Assembly (NCBI GenBank): GCA_910585345.1
Contig: CAJUDS010000001.1
Location: 1 to 64,000, forward strand
Direction of reading: 5' to 3'
Source of the DNA: an uncultured Lachnospiraceae bacterium
Lineage (GTDB): Bacteria > Bacillota > Clostridia > Lachnospirales > Lachnospiraceae
DNA length: 64,000 bases
The translations under genes and the position numbers were made by a program. Below are positions 1 to 6,688 of this stretch, one piece after another. The stretch's first letter is position 1. The number at the start of each line of letters is the position of its first letter. The notes under the pieces were generated by a model. It was not told where the DNA came from. It worked only from the letters and a program-made list of their open reading frames with translations, and did not search any database.

Positions 1-35
1 AGGAGCTTCTTAAAATATTCAGCAGATAGACAAAG

Positions 36-72
36 AGGTGGCTGGCAGGACAGAAAGCGAGCCACCTTTTTT
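36..72 (+). terminator. Rho-independent terminator of an upstream element gene
   Basis: AGGTGGCT (36-43) pairs with AGCCACCT (60-67) across a 16-base loop and is followed by a run of T. It should end a plus-strand gene lying left of the window. Confidence 0.75.
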
Positions 73-129
73 GCATGGTTCAGAATTATCCAGAAATATT
101 CATGAGAAAATTCAGATATTGGGAATATT

Positions 130-477
130 CTATTCTTTGGGAGATTTGTATGTCCGAAGATAGGCTTCCACAATAGCGAGGATTGTTGTAATCTGTTCCT
201 CTGTACATTGTGACAGATAAACCAACAGCCGCTGGTAGTCGAGGTTGTCTGACGGGGCGGCTGGATAAAAAAACGGATCGGCGGAAATATGTAAGGCTCG
301 TATAAGCTGCCCTGGCTTTTCAAGGCTTGGCACATTTCCATGATTTTCGATTTCCTTGATATAGCGTGAGGAAACGCCGGATTTTTCAGCCAGTTCTTCA
401 TAGGTCAGTTTCTGGTCGGTTCTAGCCTTCTTCAGACGGAATCCCATTTCCTTGTCAATTTTCTTTTTTCTTGCCAT
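130..477 (-). CDS. XRE-family helix-turn-helix repressor, Tn916 orf9-like
   Basis: 115 residues. An N-terminal XRE helix-turn-helix (about residues 10-65, with the motif LTYEELAEKSGVSSRYIKEI) is followed by a short C-terminal extension. It starts next to a tail-to-tail dyad (CATTTT at 509-514 and AAAATG at 521-526) in the shared promoter region, a plausible operator. Position and orientation, divergent from the sigma-like gene, equal those of orf9 in Tn916, which is thought to restrain transcription of the excision and transfer genes. The regulatory role is inferred from that synteny. RBS AGGTGCAT lies just before the ATG. Confidence 0.85.
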   Translation of the reverse strand: MARKKKIDKEMGFRLKKARTDQKLTYEELAEKSGVSSRYIKEIENHGNVPSLEKPGQLIRALHISADPFFYPAAPSDNLDYQRLLVYLSQCTEEQITTILAIVEAYLRTYKSPKE

Positions 478-1006
478 ATATGCACCTCCATGTATAGTGT
501 ATATTGCACATTTTGCTTTGAAAATGCACTAATAAATCACTTTATCAGAGGGGCATAATGCACACATAAGAATAAAAAGACTTTGGATATTGCATATAAA
601 AAAACGCAGTATCCAGAGGTTTTTTGCGTGAATTTTTATCCTTTGGGTACGTTTAGGGGAATTTATGTGTTCTGAACGGTCTGAGGGATATTTTTTTGAC
701 TTTATGAACCTGTCCGGCTTCTGGCGTGGAAAGGCTCTTTTATAAGGTGTTTTACAGGCAGTAAGACAGGATACACCCTGACAAGTGAATTATACGCTCC
801 CGTAGCGTGTGGGAAAAACAGAATAGCAGATATGAATAACGTCCAGCGGGCATTTTGCCTGTCCGGGCGTTTTTTATATACAAAAAATTTTTCAAAAATT
901 TTTTACACCCACCCGAACATCAGCCTACCGCCATTTGGCAGATACAACGGAAAGGGAAAAGGCGTATGCCTTTGTCACGTCACAACGGGGGAGGAGGTGA
1001 ACTCGT
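478..1006. promoter_or_regulatory. Divergent control region with attenuator-like hairpins
   Basis: 529 bases without a convincing gene. Next to the repressor start are a dyad (CATTTT/AAAATG, 509-526) and repeated TGCACA words. Further on are hairpins that would form in the plus-strand leader: GGTGT (about 748) with ACACC (about 774), and an imperfect GC-rich stem (about 841-876) ending in a T run near 877. An ORF opening at 832 crosses the latter and could be a leader peptide. Tn916 controls its transfer genes by leader attenuation; that this leader works the same way is inference. Confidence 0.45.
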
Positions 1007-1447
1007 ATGAAGAAACCTTCTTACCATGATGAAATGACAATCAGGCATCGCTTTGACCGCCTGTGCCAGATGTCGCTGAAAGGCGAAGCAATCAATTATT
1101 ACCGGCACATGGATTACCGCAGGGAACATGAAGCCATGTTTTCTGAACTGTCTGAAAAGGAGCTGAACCAGTTGTTTGTTATGGATGAATACGGAGTGGA
1201 AAACAGCCATTTTACAGTGCATGGATATGACATTGAGGTGAAAGACACCCTGATTGCGGAAGCGTTGCAGGCACTTTCGGAACGGAAGCGGAATGTAATA
1301 CTGCTTTCGTATTTTCTGGAAATGAGCGATGCGGATATAGCAAGGGAGATGAACCTTGTCCGCAGCACAGTCCATGAACACCGGACACGCTCGCTTGAGA
1401 TTTTAAGGAAGATTATGGAGGAAAAAGCAGATGACAAAAAGATGTAA
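1007..1447 (+). CDS. Sigma-70-like regulator, Tn916 orf7-like
   Basis: 146 residues. The C-terminal half (about 75-140) carries a sigma region 4-like helix-turn-helix, with LSERKRNVILLSYFLEMSDA followed by a recognition helix in DADIAREMNLVRSTVHEHR. The N-terminal half has no clear promoter-binding region 2, as in the short sigma-like regulators of Tn916-family elements. It probably activates excision and transfer genes. The start is fixed by a strong GGAGGAGGTG seven bases upstream. The 3' end overlaps the next gene by 17 bases, so the two are one transcription unit. Confidence 0.85.
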   Translation: MKKPSYHDEMTIRHRFDRLCQMSLKGEAINYYRHMDYRREHEAMFSELSEKELNQLFVMDEYGVENSHFTVHGYDIEVKDTLIAEALQALSERKRNVILLSYFLEMSDADIAREMNLVRSTVHEHRTRSLEILRKIMEEKADDKKM

Positions 1448-1679
1448 GAGCAGAGAAGAAAAGAATTTGCTGCCTTTCCATATCATAAAGGCAGCATCAG
1501 AAGGCGATGTATTGGCAATCAACAAAGTCCTGAAGCACTATGAGGGATACATAATTACCCTGTCCACCCGGAAGATGTATGACGAGGGAGGGCGGCTTCA
1601 TTATTGTGTTGATGAAACACTGCGCCGAAGGCTTGAAACAAAGCTAATCACAAAGATACTGGCGTTTGAAGCGGTATAA
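1431..1679 (+). CDS. Helix-turn-helix element protein, Tn916 orf8-like
   Basis: 82 residues, with LLPFHIIKAASEGDVLAINK near the N terminus and LRRRLETKLITKIL at the C terminus, typical of the short HTH_16-like proteins that follow the sigma factor in Tn916-family elements. It overlaps orf7 by 17 bases and is followed at once by a terminator. The role is uncertain; it is usually regarded as a partner of the upstream sigma-like regulator. Confidence 0.8.
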   Translation: MTKRCKSREEKNLLPFHIIKAASEGDVLAINKVLKHYEGYIITLSTRKMYDEGGRLHYCVDETLRRRLETKLITKILAFEAV

Positions 1680-1703
1680 AGGGCGGCTTGCTGCCCTTTT
1701 CCA
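1678..1703 (+). terminator. Terminator after the orf7-orf8 pair
   Basis: AAAGGGC (1678-1684) pairs with GCCCTTT (1693-1699) over a short loop and ends in TTTT, starting at the stop codon of the orf8-like gene. Confidence 0.6.
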
Positions 1704-1762
1704 TAGCTGACAGATTTACAGCGGTGTACCTTGAAAATTGAATACTGTATTGCATACAGGAC

Positions 1763-1882
1763 GTGAGGATATGCAGAGCCACTAAGCAGATGCGCCATGA
1801 CGTACCTGCCCTGATTTATAACAGGGTGAAACGTGAGGAAATGTTGAAGCAGGACATTGAAGCAAAGGTAAGGAGCGAGTGA
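1763..1882 (+). CDS. Possible 39-residue small protein of the element
   Basis: An open frame starting with GTG at 1763 (or ATG at 1790, giving 30 residues) ends at TGA 1880-1882. Its second half, including NRVKREEMLKQDIEAK, is charged, helix-prone and protein-like, but no Shine-Dalgarno sequence stands clearly before either start. It lies in the region between orf8 and xis, which also has RNA-like folding. No family recognised; it may be only an open stretch. Confidence 0.3.
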   Translation: MRICRATKQMRHDVPALIYNRVKREEMLKQDIEAKVRSE

Positions 1883-2033
1883 GATCGGGCAAAATATGTA
1901 GCAGTTACATGGGGCGATGAAGCATATCTGTGATAATGATACTTCCGGGCTGCGGGAAAGCCGCAGTCCGGTCAATGAAATGACGGTGCAAGACCGATGT
2001 GGGCGGCGTAATGAGCCGCCACCTGTATTGCAT

Positions 2034-2090
2034 TTTTATCTGCTAATAAATGGGGAGAAGCATATTCTGGTCATTTATTAGCAGATAAAA
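2034..2090. repeat. 19-bp perfect inverted repeat upstream of xis
   Basis: The arm at 2034-2052 (TTTTATCTGCTAATAAATG) is exactly complementary to 2072-2090, with a 19-base loop; allowing one bulged T, a further GCA/TGC pairs outside. It ends 27 bases before the xis ATG and leaves the xis RBS unpaired. It could be a protein-binding site for excision control or a transcription attenuator. There is no T run directly after it. Confidence 0.85.
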
Positions 2091-2116
2091 TGCGTGTATA
2101 AGGAGAGGAAGGAAAT

Positions 2117-2311
2117 ATGACTTTAGAGCAAAAAGAGAAAAAGCGATTTGTAAGATATAAAGAGGGCGCAGAGCTTTATGGCGTATGCCAGTCTACATTT
2201 GAGAAGTGGGCAAAAGAAGCTGGAGCAACTTGCAAGATAGGAAAAGCGGTTATTGTGGATTGTGAAGTTTTTGAAAGATATTTGGAAACATTCAGAGTTC
2301 CGGCACAGTAA
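2117..2311 (+). CDS. xis: Excisionase, Tn916 Xis-like
   Basis: 64 residues with a winged-helix, MerR-like fold: RYKEGAELYGVCQSTFEKWA forms the helix-turn-helix, and the wing and tail include KAVIVDCEVFERYLETF. In Tn916-family elements Xis is a DNA-bending factor needed with Int for excision. The start has a good AGGAGAGGAAGG RBS. Unlike Tn916, an RHH gene with its own promoter stands between xis and int, so the two need not be co-expressed. Confidence 0.85.
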   Translation: MTLEQKEKKRFVRYKEGAELYGVCQSTFEKWAKEAGATCKIGKAVIVDCEVFERYLETFRVPAQ

Positions 2312-2369
2312 ATAAGTGTAGGAGGAAGCTGTGGCTTGATATTTGTTTCTATAATCTGTTTCATATTAA

Positions 2370-2415
2370 CGTATTACAAAAAGTCCTTGACATTTCGTAT
2401 TACAGAAAGTATAAT
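2370..2415 (+). promoter_or_regulatory. Promoter of the RHH-int unit with paired direct-repeat operator
   Basis: TTGACA (2387-2392), a 17-base spacer and TATAAT (2410-2415) form a consensus sigma-A promoter. Two copies of CGTATTACARAAAGT (2370-2384 and 2396-2410; 14 of 15 bases equal, starts 26 bases apart) bracket the -35 box, and the second copy fills the spacer up to the -10 box. A protein bound there would block RNA polymerase; the RHH protein encoded next is the obvious candidate. Confidence 0.8.
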
Positions 2416-2444
2416 GGCTTATAGATGCAAGGGAGGAATTGCTT

Positions 2445-2615
2445 ATGGGCAAAATGGGGCGTCCGAAGTCGGATATAATTAAGGATAGAATCGTAACAAT
2501 AAGAATGTCTGATGAGGAGCATAGCAGGCTGAAAGAGTATTCCAGAAAGCATCAACAGACTATAACAGAAACAATTAAAGAGGGAGTCAACTTATTGTAT
2601 AAGACTCGCAATTAA
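2445..2615 (+). CDS. Ribbon-helix-helix transcriptional regulator
   Basis: 56 residues, starting at ATG 2445 behind GGGAGGAA. The N terminus has the GRPK motif seen before many RHH domains; the beta strand is DRIVTIRMSDEE, and two helices follow (HSRLKEYSRKHQQ and TITETIKEGVNLLY), the Arc/CopG layout. It is followed 40 bases later by the integrase gene, with no terminator between. Given the repeated operator over its promoter, it probably represses its own and int transcription. It is an addition to the usual Tn916 module. Confidence 0.8.
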   Translation: MGKMGRPKSDIIKDRIVTIRMSDEEHSRLKEYSRKHQQTITETIKEGVNLLYKTRN

Positions 2616-2655
2616 GGCGCAGGTTCTCTCCTTTCCAAACAGAAAGGAGCAGCGT

Positions 2656-3897
2656 ATGGCAAAGTCAAGAAAAGACAGTAAGGGACGGGTATTGCGAAAG
2701 GGGGAAACGATTCGTAGTTCAAATGGGATGTACCAATATGCTTATACAGATAAATTTGGTAAGCGGCAGTATTTATATGCTAATGATTTGGTAACACTCC
2801 GTCAGAAGGAAGAGGAATTATTGCGGGACAGGTTTGATGGGATTGATAGCCAGACTGCTAAAAATCAGATTTTGAATGATGTGTTTGATAAGTATATGGC
2901 TACCCGGAAAGATTTGGCGGCAAGAACTTATGCGGGATATATGTATCAATACAATGCGTATGTCAGACCAACTTTAGGAAGGCGGAAAATGAAAGATATA
3001 AAGTATTCGGATGTCTTGTACTTTTACAAGGTACTTATGGAGGAACACAATTTAAGCTATGGAACAGTCGAACATCTACAAAGGGAGTTACACCCGGCTT
3101 TTGAAATGGCATTAAGAGATTGTGTTATTCGGACGAATCCGACACATAATGTTTTGGGGCAGCTAAAGAAGCAGACAGGGGCAAAAAGAGGTGTGAGAAA
3201 TGCCTTGACACCAGAACAGCAGCGAGCCTTCTTGGAGTTTATGGACGGACACCCAGTATATGACCACTGGAAACCAATCTACACATTCTTCATTGGAACA
3301 GGTGTCAGAGTGGGTGAGTTAAGTGGATTGACTTGGAAAGATATTGATTTTGATAATGGCTTTATCACAATAGACCATGCGGCGGTTTATTTCGCTGGCA
3401 GGTTGAATAAGACAGATAAGAGAATCTATATATCTACGCCAAAGACAGAAGCAGGTATTCGCAAAATCCCGATGGTAAAGGAAGTGCGGGAGGCACTTGA
3501 TGAAATCAAGCAATATCAGCATGAAAATGGTATTTATTGCAAGGCAGAGATTGACGGTTATAGTGACTTTGTGTTTTTAAATCGCTTTGGCAATGTGTTT
3601 TTACAGCAGGATTTAGACAGATCGTTAAGCAGAATCATTGATGCATATAATGATGATGCACTTCATAAGGCGGCATTGAAACATAAGGAAGTATTGGTTT
3701 TACCACACTTTACCTGCCATAGCCTTCGCCACACCTTCTGCGCCAGATTTTGTGAGAATGAAACAAATCTGAAAGTGATTCAATCGGTAATGGGGCATAT
3801 TGATATAGGAACTACGATGAACATTTATGCGGAGGTTTCAGAAGCCAAGAAAAAGCAATCAATGGAAGCATTAGCAGCAAAGTTAGATTTATTTTAG
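2656..3897 (+). CDS. int: Tyrosine recombinase / integrase of the element
   Basis: 413 residues, close to Tn916 Int (405). An N-terminal arm-binding region (about 1-65) precedes the SAM-like core-binding domain (about 70-165) and the catalytic domain (about 185-400). Catalytic residues visible: R218 in TGVRVGELSGL, K263, H355 and R358 in HSLRH, H381 in MGHIDIGTT and nucleophile Y391 in MNIYAEV, so the enzyme looks active. It catalyses integration and excision of the element by strand exchange. Start chosen at ATG 2656 behind AAAGGAG. It is the last gene of the element and points toward the attachment site. Confidence 0.95.
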   Translation: MAKSRKDSKGRVLRKGETIRSSNGMYQYAYTDKFGKRQYLYANDLVTLRQKEEELLRDRFDGIDSQTAKNQILNDVFDKYMATRKDLAARTYAGYMYQYNAYVRPTLGRRKMKDIKYSDVLYFYKVLMEEHNLSYGTVEHLQRELHPAFEMALRDCVIRTNPTHNVLGQLKKQTGAKRGVRNALTPEQQRAFLEFMDGHPVYDHWKPIYTFFIGTGVRVGELSGLTWKDIDFDNGFITIDHAAVYFAGRLNKTDKRIYISTPKTEAGIRKIPMVKEVREALDEIKQYQHENGIYCKAEIDGYSDFVFLNRFGNVFLQQDLDRSLSRIIDAYNDDALHKAALKHKEVLVLPHFTCHSLRHTFCARFCENETNLKVIQSVMGHIDIGTTMNIYAEVSEAKKKQSMEALAAKLDLF

Positions 3898-3936
3898 AAA
3901 TAGTGTATGTTATTGGAGAGTCCTTTAGGACGTTCC

Positions 3937-3977
3937 AGTACATCAAAATAGTTGGCAGTACATCAAAAGTACATCAA
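3937..3977. repeat. Integrase arm-type direct repeats at the element end
   Basis: AGTACATCAAAA occurs at 3937-3948 and 3957-3968, and a shorter AGTACATCAA at 3968-3977. They lie 40-80 bases after int and inside the element boundary, where Tn916-type integrases bind short repeats with their N-terminal domain. Binding is inferred from position and pattern. Confidence 0.7.
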
Positions 3978-3983
3978 TCATAT

Positions 3984-4078
3984 AAGAATAATACCCGATA
4001 ATACGGTGTTTTCCACGAAACGGAAAAGAGGAAATACTTGATAATACCGTATGATAAGTGATAATACGGGGAAGGGGG
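3984..4078. other. Probable attachment junction with dyads
   Basis: GATAATACGG occurs at 3997-4006 and 4060-4069, with a near copy, GATAATACCG, at 4040-4049. The interval 4047-4069 is an imperfect 23-bp palindrome (CCGTAT with ATACGG). A small hairpin (TTTTCC 4009-4014, GGAAAA 4022-4027) lies between them. This is the last sequence before hemZ-coding DNA and probably contains the recombined core. Its end (GGGGAAGGGGG, 4068-4078) also resembles a strong ribosome binding site just before the hemZ stub. Confidence 0.45.
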
Positions 4079-4252
4079 TTGATGATGGAGGAGAAACAGA
4101 CCATAGTCGCCTGCGGCGCGGGGAGCATCTCGAAACGGGTATATCCGGACGGACGGATTGAGCGATGCGACAATGTGAAGGATGTGGCTCTCTATATACA
4201 AAAAATAGACGAAATGATTGAGAGAAAGCGGAAGCTGCTCACAGATTTTTAA
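4079..4252 (+). pseudogene. hemZ: 3' remnant of hemZ cut off by the element
   Basis: 57 codons matching the extreme C terminus of HemZ, the coproporphyrinogen dehydrogenase-like radical SAM protein of Clostridia: LMMEEKQTIVACGAGSIS and, further on, RIERCDNVKDVALYI and IDEMIERK. Full HemZ is close to 500 residues; everything before LMMEEKQ is missing and replaced by element DNA, with a stop at 4055-4057 in frame. The rest should lie beyond the left end of the element. The purine-rich end of the element supplies an RBS-like sequence before ATG 4082/4085, so a 55-57-residue peptide might be made, but without the radical SAM core it cannot be an enzyme. Confidence 0.85.
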
Positions 4253-4255
4253 GCG

Positions 4256-4291
4256 TTTCATCATTTCCTCAAAGTACAAGAAATGATGAAA
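4256..4291. repeat. 12-bp perfect inverted repeat after hemZ
   Basis: TTTCATCATTTC (4256-4267) and GAAATGATGAAA (4280-4291) pair across 12 bases. No T run follows, so it is a poor terminator; it may mark the junction between the hemZ end and the second accessory region. Confidence 0.7.
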
Positions 4292-4328
4292 AGTGCATCG
4301 AATCCCTGCGTATAAGGTGTCAGCGAAA

Positions 4329-4496
4329 ATGATACAACATCAAATAGACTTATTTTCAAGATTGCAAGATTATATGTTATCTTGTGAGAAAGATTCAGAT
4401 GTATATAAAAAAATGAAAAGGCGTTATATTGAATTAAATGTTATTCTTTCCGCTTCTGGTATCAACCTTACAGAACTTGACATGATAAAAGAGTAA
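4329..4496 (+). CDS. Small conserved-looking protein, unknown function
   Basis: 55 residues from ATG 4329, which has AAGGTG nine bases upstream; an in-frame ATG at 4293 lacks an RBS. The sequence is helical and charged, with HQIDLFSRLQDYM and YIELNVILSASGINLTEL. Small proteins of this kind, ending in a short Asn/Leu/Thr motif, occur near mobile elements of Clostridia, but I cannot assign a role. It is a single-gene unit followed by a terminator, and lies between the hemZ stub and a decayed relaxase. Confidence 0.55.
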   Translation: MIQHQIDLFSRLQDYMLSCEKDSDVYKKMKRRYIELNVILSASGINLTELDMIKE

Positions 4497-4521
4497 TCAC
4501 AAAAACCATATCACATAATCC

Positions 4522-4565
4522 AAGGTGTAAAGTCTATTGAATTATTAAGGCTTTACACCTTTTTC
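4522..4565 (+). terminator. Terminator after the 55-residue small protein
   Basis: AAGGTGTAAAG (4522-4532) pairs perfectly with CTTTACACCTT (4551-4561) and is followed by more T. Confidence 0.75.
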
Positions 4566-4594
4566 GTTTTTGATATCCCAATAACGTGCCATAA

Positions 4595-5255
4595 GATCAT
4601 AAACTGCCGTATCTGGATGAGGCAAAAGTATTTTATACGGATTTAATCAACCAGATGGTAATTGACGACAAGGACAGGCTCAGTATATTTGATAAAAACG
4701 GTCCGTATCTTGCGACCAAGAAAGTCGGCAAAAATAATCCGAAAGCGGAGGAAATAAAGGCAGACAATGAAATCCGTATGGAATGGAACAGGGCTGTTGA
4801 CCGTGCCATTTGTAAGCGGTGTGTCCGAAACGGAGGTTTTGGATCTGAAAAAGACAGAAATCGCGGACAGGGTAAAGGAATCCGTGGAGCAGAACGGTAA
4901 TAAGCCGGAACTGTCCGAATGTATGGGCATCTTCAGGGGCTGCAGACGGAAGGAATTACAGCAGGAAATCGACAGTATCGACAACCAGATTTCAAATATG
5001 AAAAAGTATCTTTCATCTATTGTGAGAGAATATAAATTTGACTCTGTGCAAGCATTCTATAAAGAACTGAATGCGGCAAAGAAAGAGTACCTTGAGTATC
5101 AGGCGGCTCGTGCGGAGTATGAGAAAATCTACGGGAAAAAAGCGGCGGATACCATGAGCGTCAGGGACAGGCTCAGGCAGAAAGAGAAAATCGTAAAAGA
5201 AAGAGAATCAGGCAGGGTGCATCAGGCAAGGCAGAAGGATAGGAGGGAGAGATAG
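4595..5255 (+). pseudogene. Decayed relaxase / mobilization protein, C-terminal part
   Basis: The frame starts without a usable start codon after a stop at 4592-4594 and reads DHKLPYLDEAKVFYTDLINQ and onward through NEIRMEWNRAVDRA. The continuing protein (VSETEVLDLKKTEIADRVKE, then a coiled-coil with ELQQEIDSIDNQISNMKKYL) is in another frame, so a single frameshift lies near 4800-4815. The basic, coiled-coil tail resembles C-terminal regions of MobA/MobL-type relaxases of Clostridia mobile elements. The catalytic N-terminal domain is absent. It is a relic of an earlier mobile element next to the defence locus; the family assignment is tentative. Confidence 0.55.
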
Positions 5256-5338
5256 AATGTTTTCAATTAGGTTGCAAACCCAGAGATTGAATTTATATTT
5301 TGAAATTGAGAATACTTATGGTTTTATATTGTTTTGTA

Positions 5339-5367
5339 TTGCATTTTGAAGGGATAGACAGTATAAT
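5339..5367 (+). promoter_or_regulatory. Candidate promoter of the defence locus
   Basis: TATAAT at 5362-5367 has a 17-base spacer to TTGCAT at 5339-5344. The start of the first defence gene follows 37 bases after the -10 box. The -35 box is weak. The interval 5256-5382 otherwise holds only a 30-codon open frame at 5257 that I do not consider a gene. Confidence 0.5.
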
Positions 5368-5403
5368 ATACCGTAAAATAAGGTGTACGAAAGGACGGAT
5401 ATT

Positions 5404-6342
5404 TTGAGAGAGTTAATTCAATTACAGTCTTTTCCAGTGAGAACAGTGCTTCCTATCCTGCTGCAAGATAAGACCACAAAGAAAAACATCATCTGGGCGA
5501 CCAGCAGCTATGAGCAGTTCGGCGATCAGTACGCAGATGATAAGCAGATAACGACAGAAGCGTTGACAGGTCTGAACCCTATCCTGCTGCAACCCAGAAT
5601 TATGAAAACGATGGAACAGCAGCAAGCACGCACTAAAGTCCATGCAGAAGTTTTTACTCCCGCATGGATATGTAATAAGATGAACAATTATTGCGATGAA
5701 GAATGGTTTTGTAGAAAAGATGTATTCAATATTTTGCAGGATAAGGAATGGGACATTACACAAGAGAGAATATTATTTCCACCAAATAAAACATGGCAGC
5801 AATATATTGATTCACGTCGGCTTGAAATCACATGTGGCGAGGCTCCATATATAGCTTCCAGATATGATGCCTCTACTGGTGAAGCAATTCCAATAAAAGA
5901 TAGAATAGGCATTTTAGACAGGAAATTGAGAATAATTAACGAAAATACAGACAATGAAAGAGAATGGCTTAAATGGACAATCAGGGCTTTTCAAAGCGTA
6001 TATGGATATGAATATCAAGGTGATAATCTTCTGATTGGCAGAATCAATCTTTTAATCACATTCGTAGATTATCTGTCTGATAGATGGAATAGAGAAGCTA
6101 CCATTGACGAGTTGAAAAAGATTGCGAACATCATTGCATGGAATTTCTGGCAGATGGATGGATTAACTGGCACTGTCCCATTGGGAGAACCGGAAGAAGA
6201 AATTCATCAATATTCACTTTTTGAAATGTTCGGCAATGAGGAAAATAAACCGGAAGATAAAAAAACTCCCAGATGCAGAATATTTGATTGGAGGGCAGAC
6301 AAGTCAATTCTATATGAATCCATGAAAAAACAGGAGGGGTAA
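5404..6342 (+). CDS. Restriction-modification subunit M-like protein
   Basis: 312 residues from TTG 5404 (AAAGGACGG upstream); a GTG at 5383 in the same frame would add seven residues. It belongs to the proteins usually named restriction endonuclease subunit M that accompany Eco57I-type methylases: EVFTPAWICNKMNNYCDEEW (residues 82-101) resembles the motif X region of N6-adenine methylases, RRLEITCGEAPYIASRYD stands where motif I would be, and YEYQGDNLLIGRINLLITFV is a strongly conserved block. No NPPY motif is present, so it cannot methylate alone in the classical way. It may be a target-recognition or DNA-binding partner. First gene of the locus, five bases before the MNT gene. Confidence 0.7.
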   Translation: MRELIQLQSFPVRTVLPILLQDKTTKKNIIWATSSYEQFGDQYADDKQITTEALTGLNPILLQPRIMKTMEQQQARTKVHAEVFTPAWICNKMNNYCDEEWFCRKDVFNILQDKEWDITQERILFPPNKTWQQYIDSRRLEITCGEAPYIASRYDASTGEAIPIKDRIGILDRKLRIINENTDNEREWLKWTIRAFQSVYGYEYQGDNLLIGRINLLITFVDYLSDRWNREATIDELKKIANIIAWNFWQMDGLTGTVPLGEPEEEIHQYSLFEMFGNEENKPEDKKTPRCRIFDWRADKSILYESMKKQEG

Positions 6343-6346
6343 TCAT

Positions 6347-6688
6347 ATGCCGATCAGAGTAGATGATTTATTAAAACAATATGTAAATAAAATAAAGGCA
6401 ATCTATGGCTCTCATCTAAAGACAGTTATATTGTATGGTTCTTATGCGCGTGGCGATTACAGAGAAGATTCTGATATTGATATTATGATTCTGCTTAATA
6501 TCACAGATTTGGAAATTGAAAACTACAGGCATAAACTGTCGGATATGACCTATGACTTCAATATGGACCATGATGTGGATATTAAGCCTATTGCAAAATA
6601 TGACGAGCATTTCAGATATTGGTTAAAGGCATATCCATTTTATGCAAATGTGGAACGGGAGGGGATAAAACTGTATGAAGCAGCATGA
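6347..6688 (+). CDS. MNT-type nucleotidyltransferase (antitoxin-like)
   Basis: 113 residues. The minimal nucleotidyltransferase signature is complete: LYGSYARGDYREDSDIDIMI (residues 27-46, GS-x10-DxD) with a further Asp in DHDVDIKPI. Such MNT proteins can adenylylate or AMPylate a partner HEPN protein; in characterised MntA/HepT pairs this neutralises the HEPN RNase. The gene has an AGGAGGGG RBS and overlaps the following HEPN gene by 14 bases, the usual toxin-antitoxin layout. Unusually, the pair lies between two parts of a restriction-modification locus and in the same orientation, suggesting joint regulation. Confidence 0.85.
   Translation: MPIRVDDLLKQYVNKIKAIYGSHLKTVILYGSYARGDYREDSDIDIMILLNITDLEIENYRHKLSDMTYDFNMDHDVDIKPIAKYDEHFRYWLKAYPFYANVEREGIKLYEAA

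Larger units (their letters stand above)
1704..2116. other. 413-base orf8-xis interval, structured, no firm gene
   Basis: Besides the possible small ORF at 1763-1882, this interval folds well on the plus strand: CCCTG/CAGGG around 1820-1836, a stem with GAAA loop near 1946-1970 (CTGCGG and CCGCAG), GGCGGC/GCCGCC around 2012-2030, and a long inverted repeat at 2034-2090. Three GC-rich hairpins plus a long AT stem upstream of xis suggest a leader RNA or a recombination-protein binding array. Confidence 0.45.
1..4078 (+). mobile_element. Right end of a Tn916-like integrative conjugative element (partial)
   Basis: Gene order and content match the regulation and recombination end of Tn916-family elements: a minus-strand HTH repressor (orf9-like), a sigma-like factor (orf7-like), an orf8-like small protein, excisionase, then integrase as the last gene. 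The element continues to the left of the window, so cargo and transfer genes are not visible. Integrase arm-type repeats lie just after int. The right boundary is placed near 4070-4080 because a recognisable hemZ fragment starts at about 4079; the exact base cannot be fixed without the empty site. An RHH gene between xis and int differs from classical Tn916. Confidence 0.82.

Noticed and set aside
832..1029. 65-codon open frame before the sigma-like gene
   Set aside because: Weak RBS, composition not protein-like, crosses a terminator-like stem and overlaps the next gene; treated as possible leader only.
4655..4900. Treating the first relaxase frame as an intact 81-residue gene
   Set aside because: The protein-like sequence enters without a start and continues in another frame after about 4810.
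5257..5349. 30-codon frame after the relaxase relic
   Set aside because: Has an AGGAGGG RBS, but the sequence is AT-driven and overlaps the promoter region of the defence locus; not convincing.
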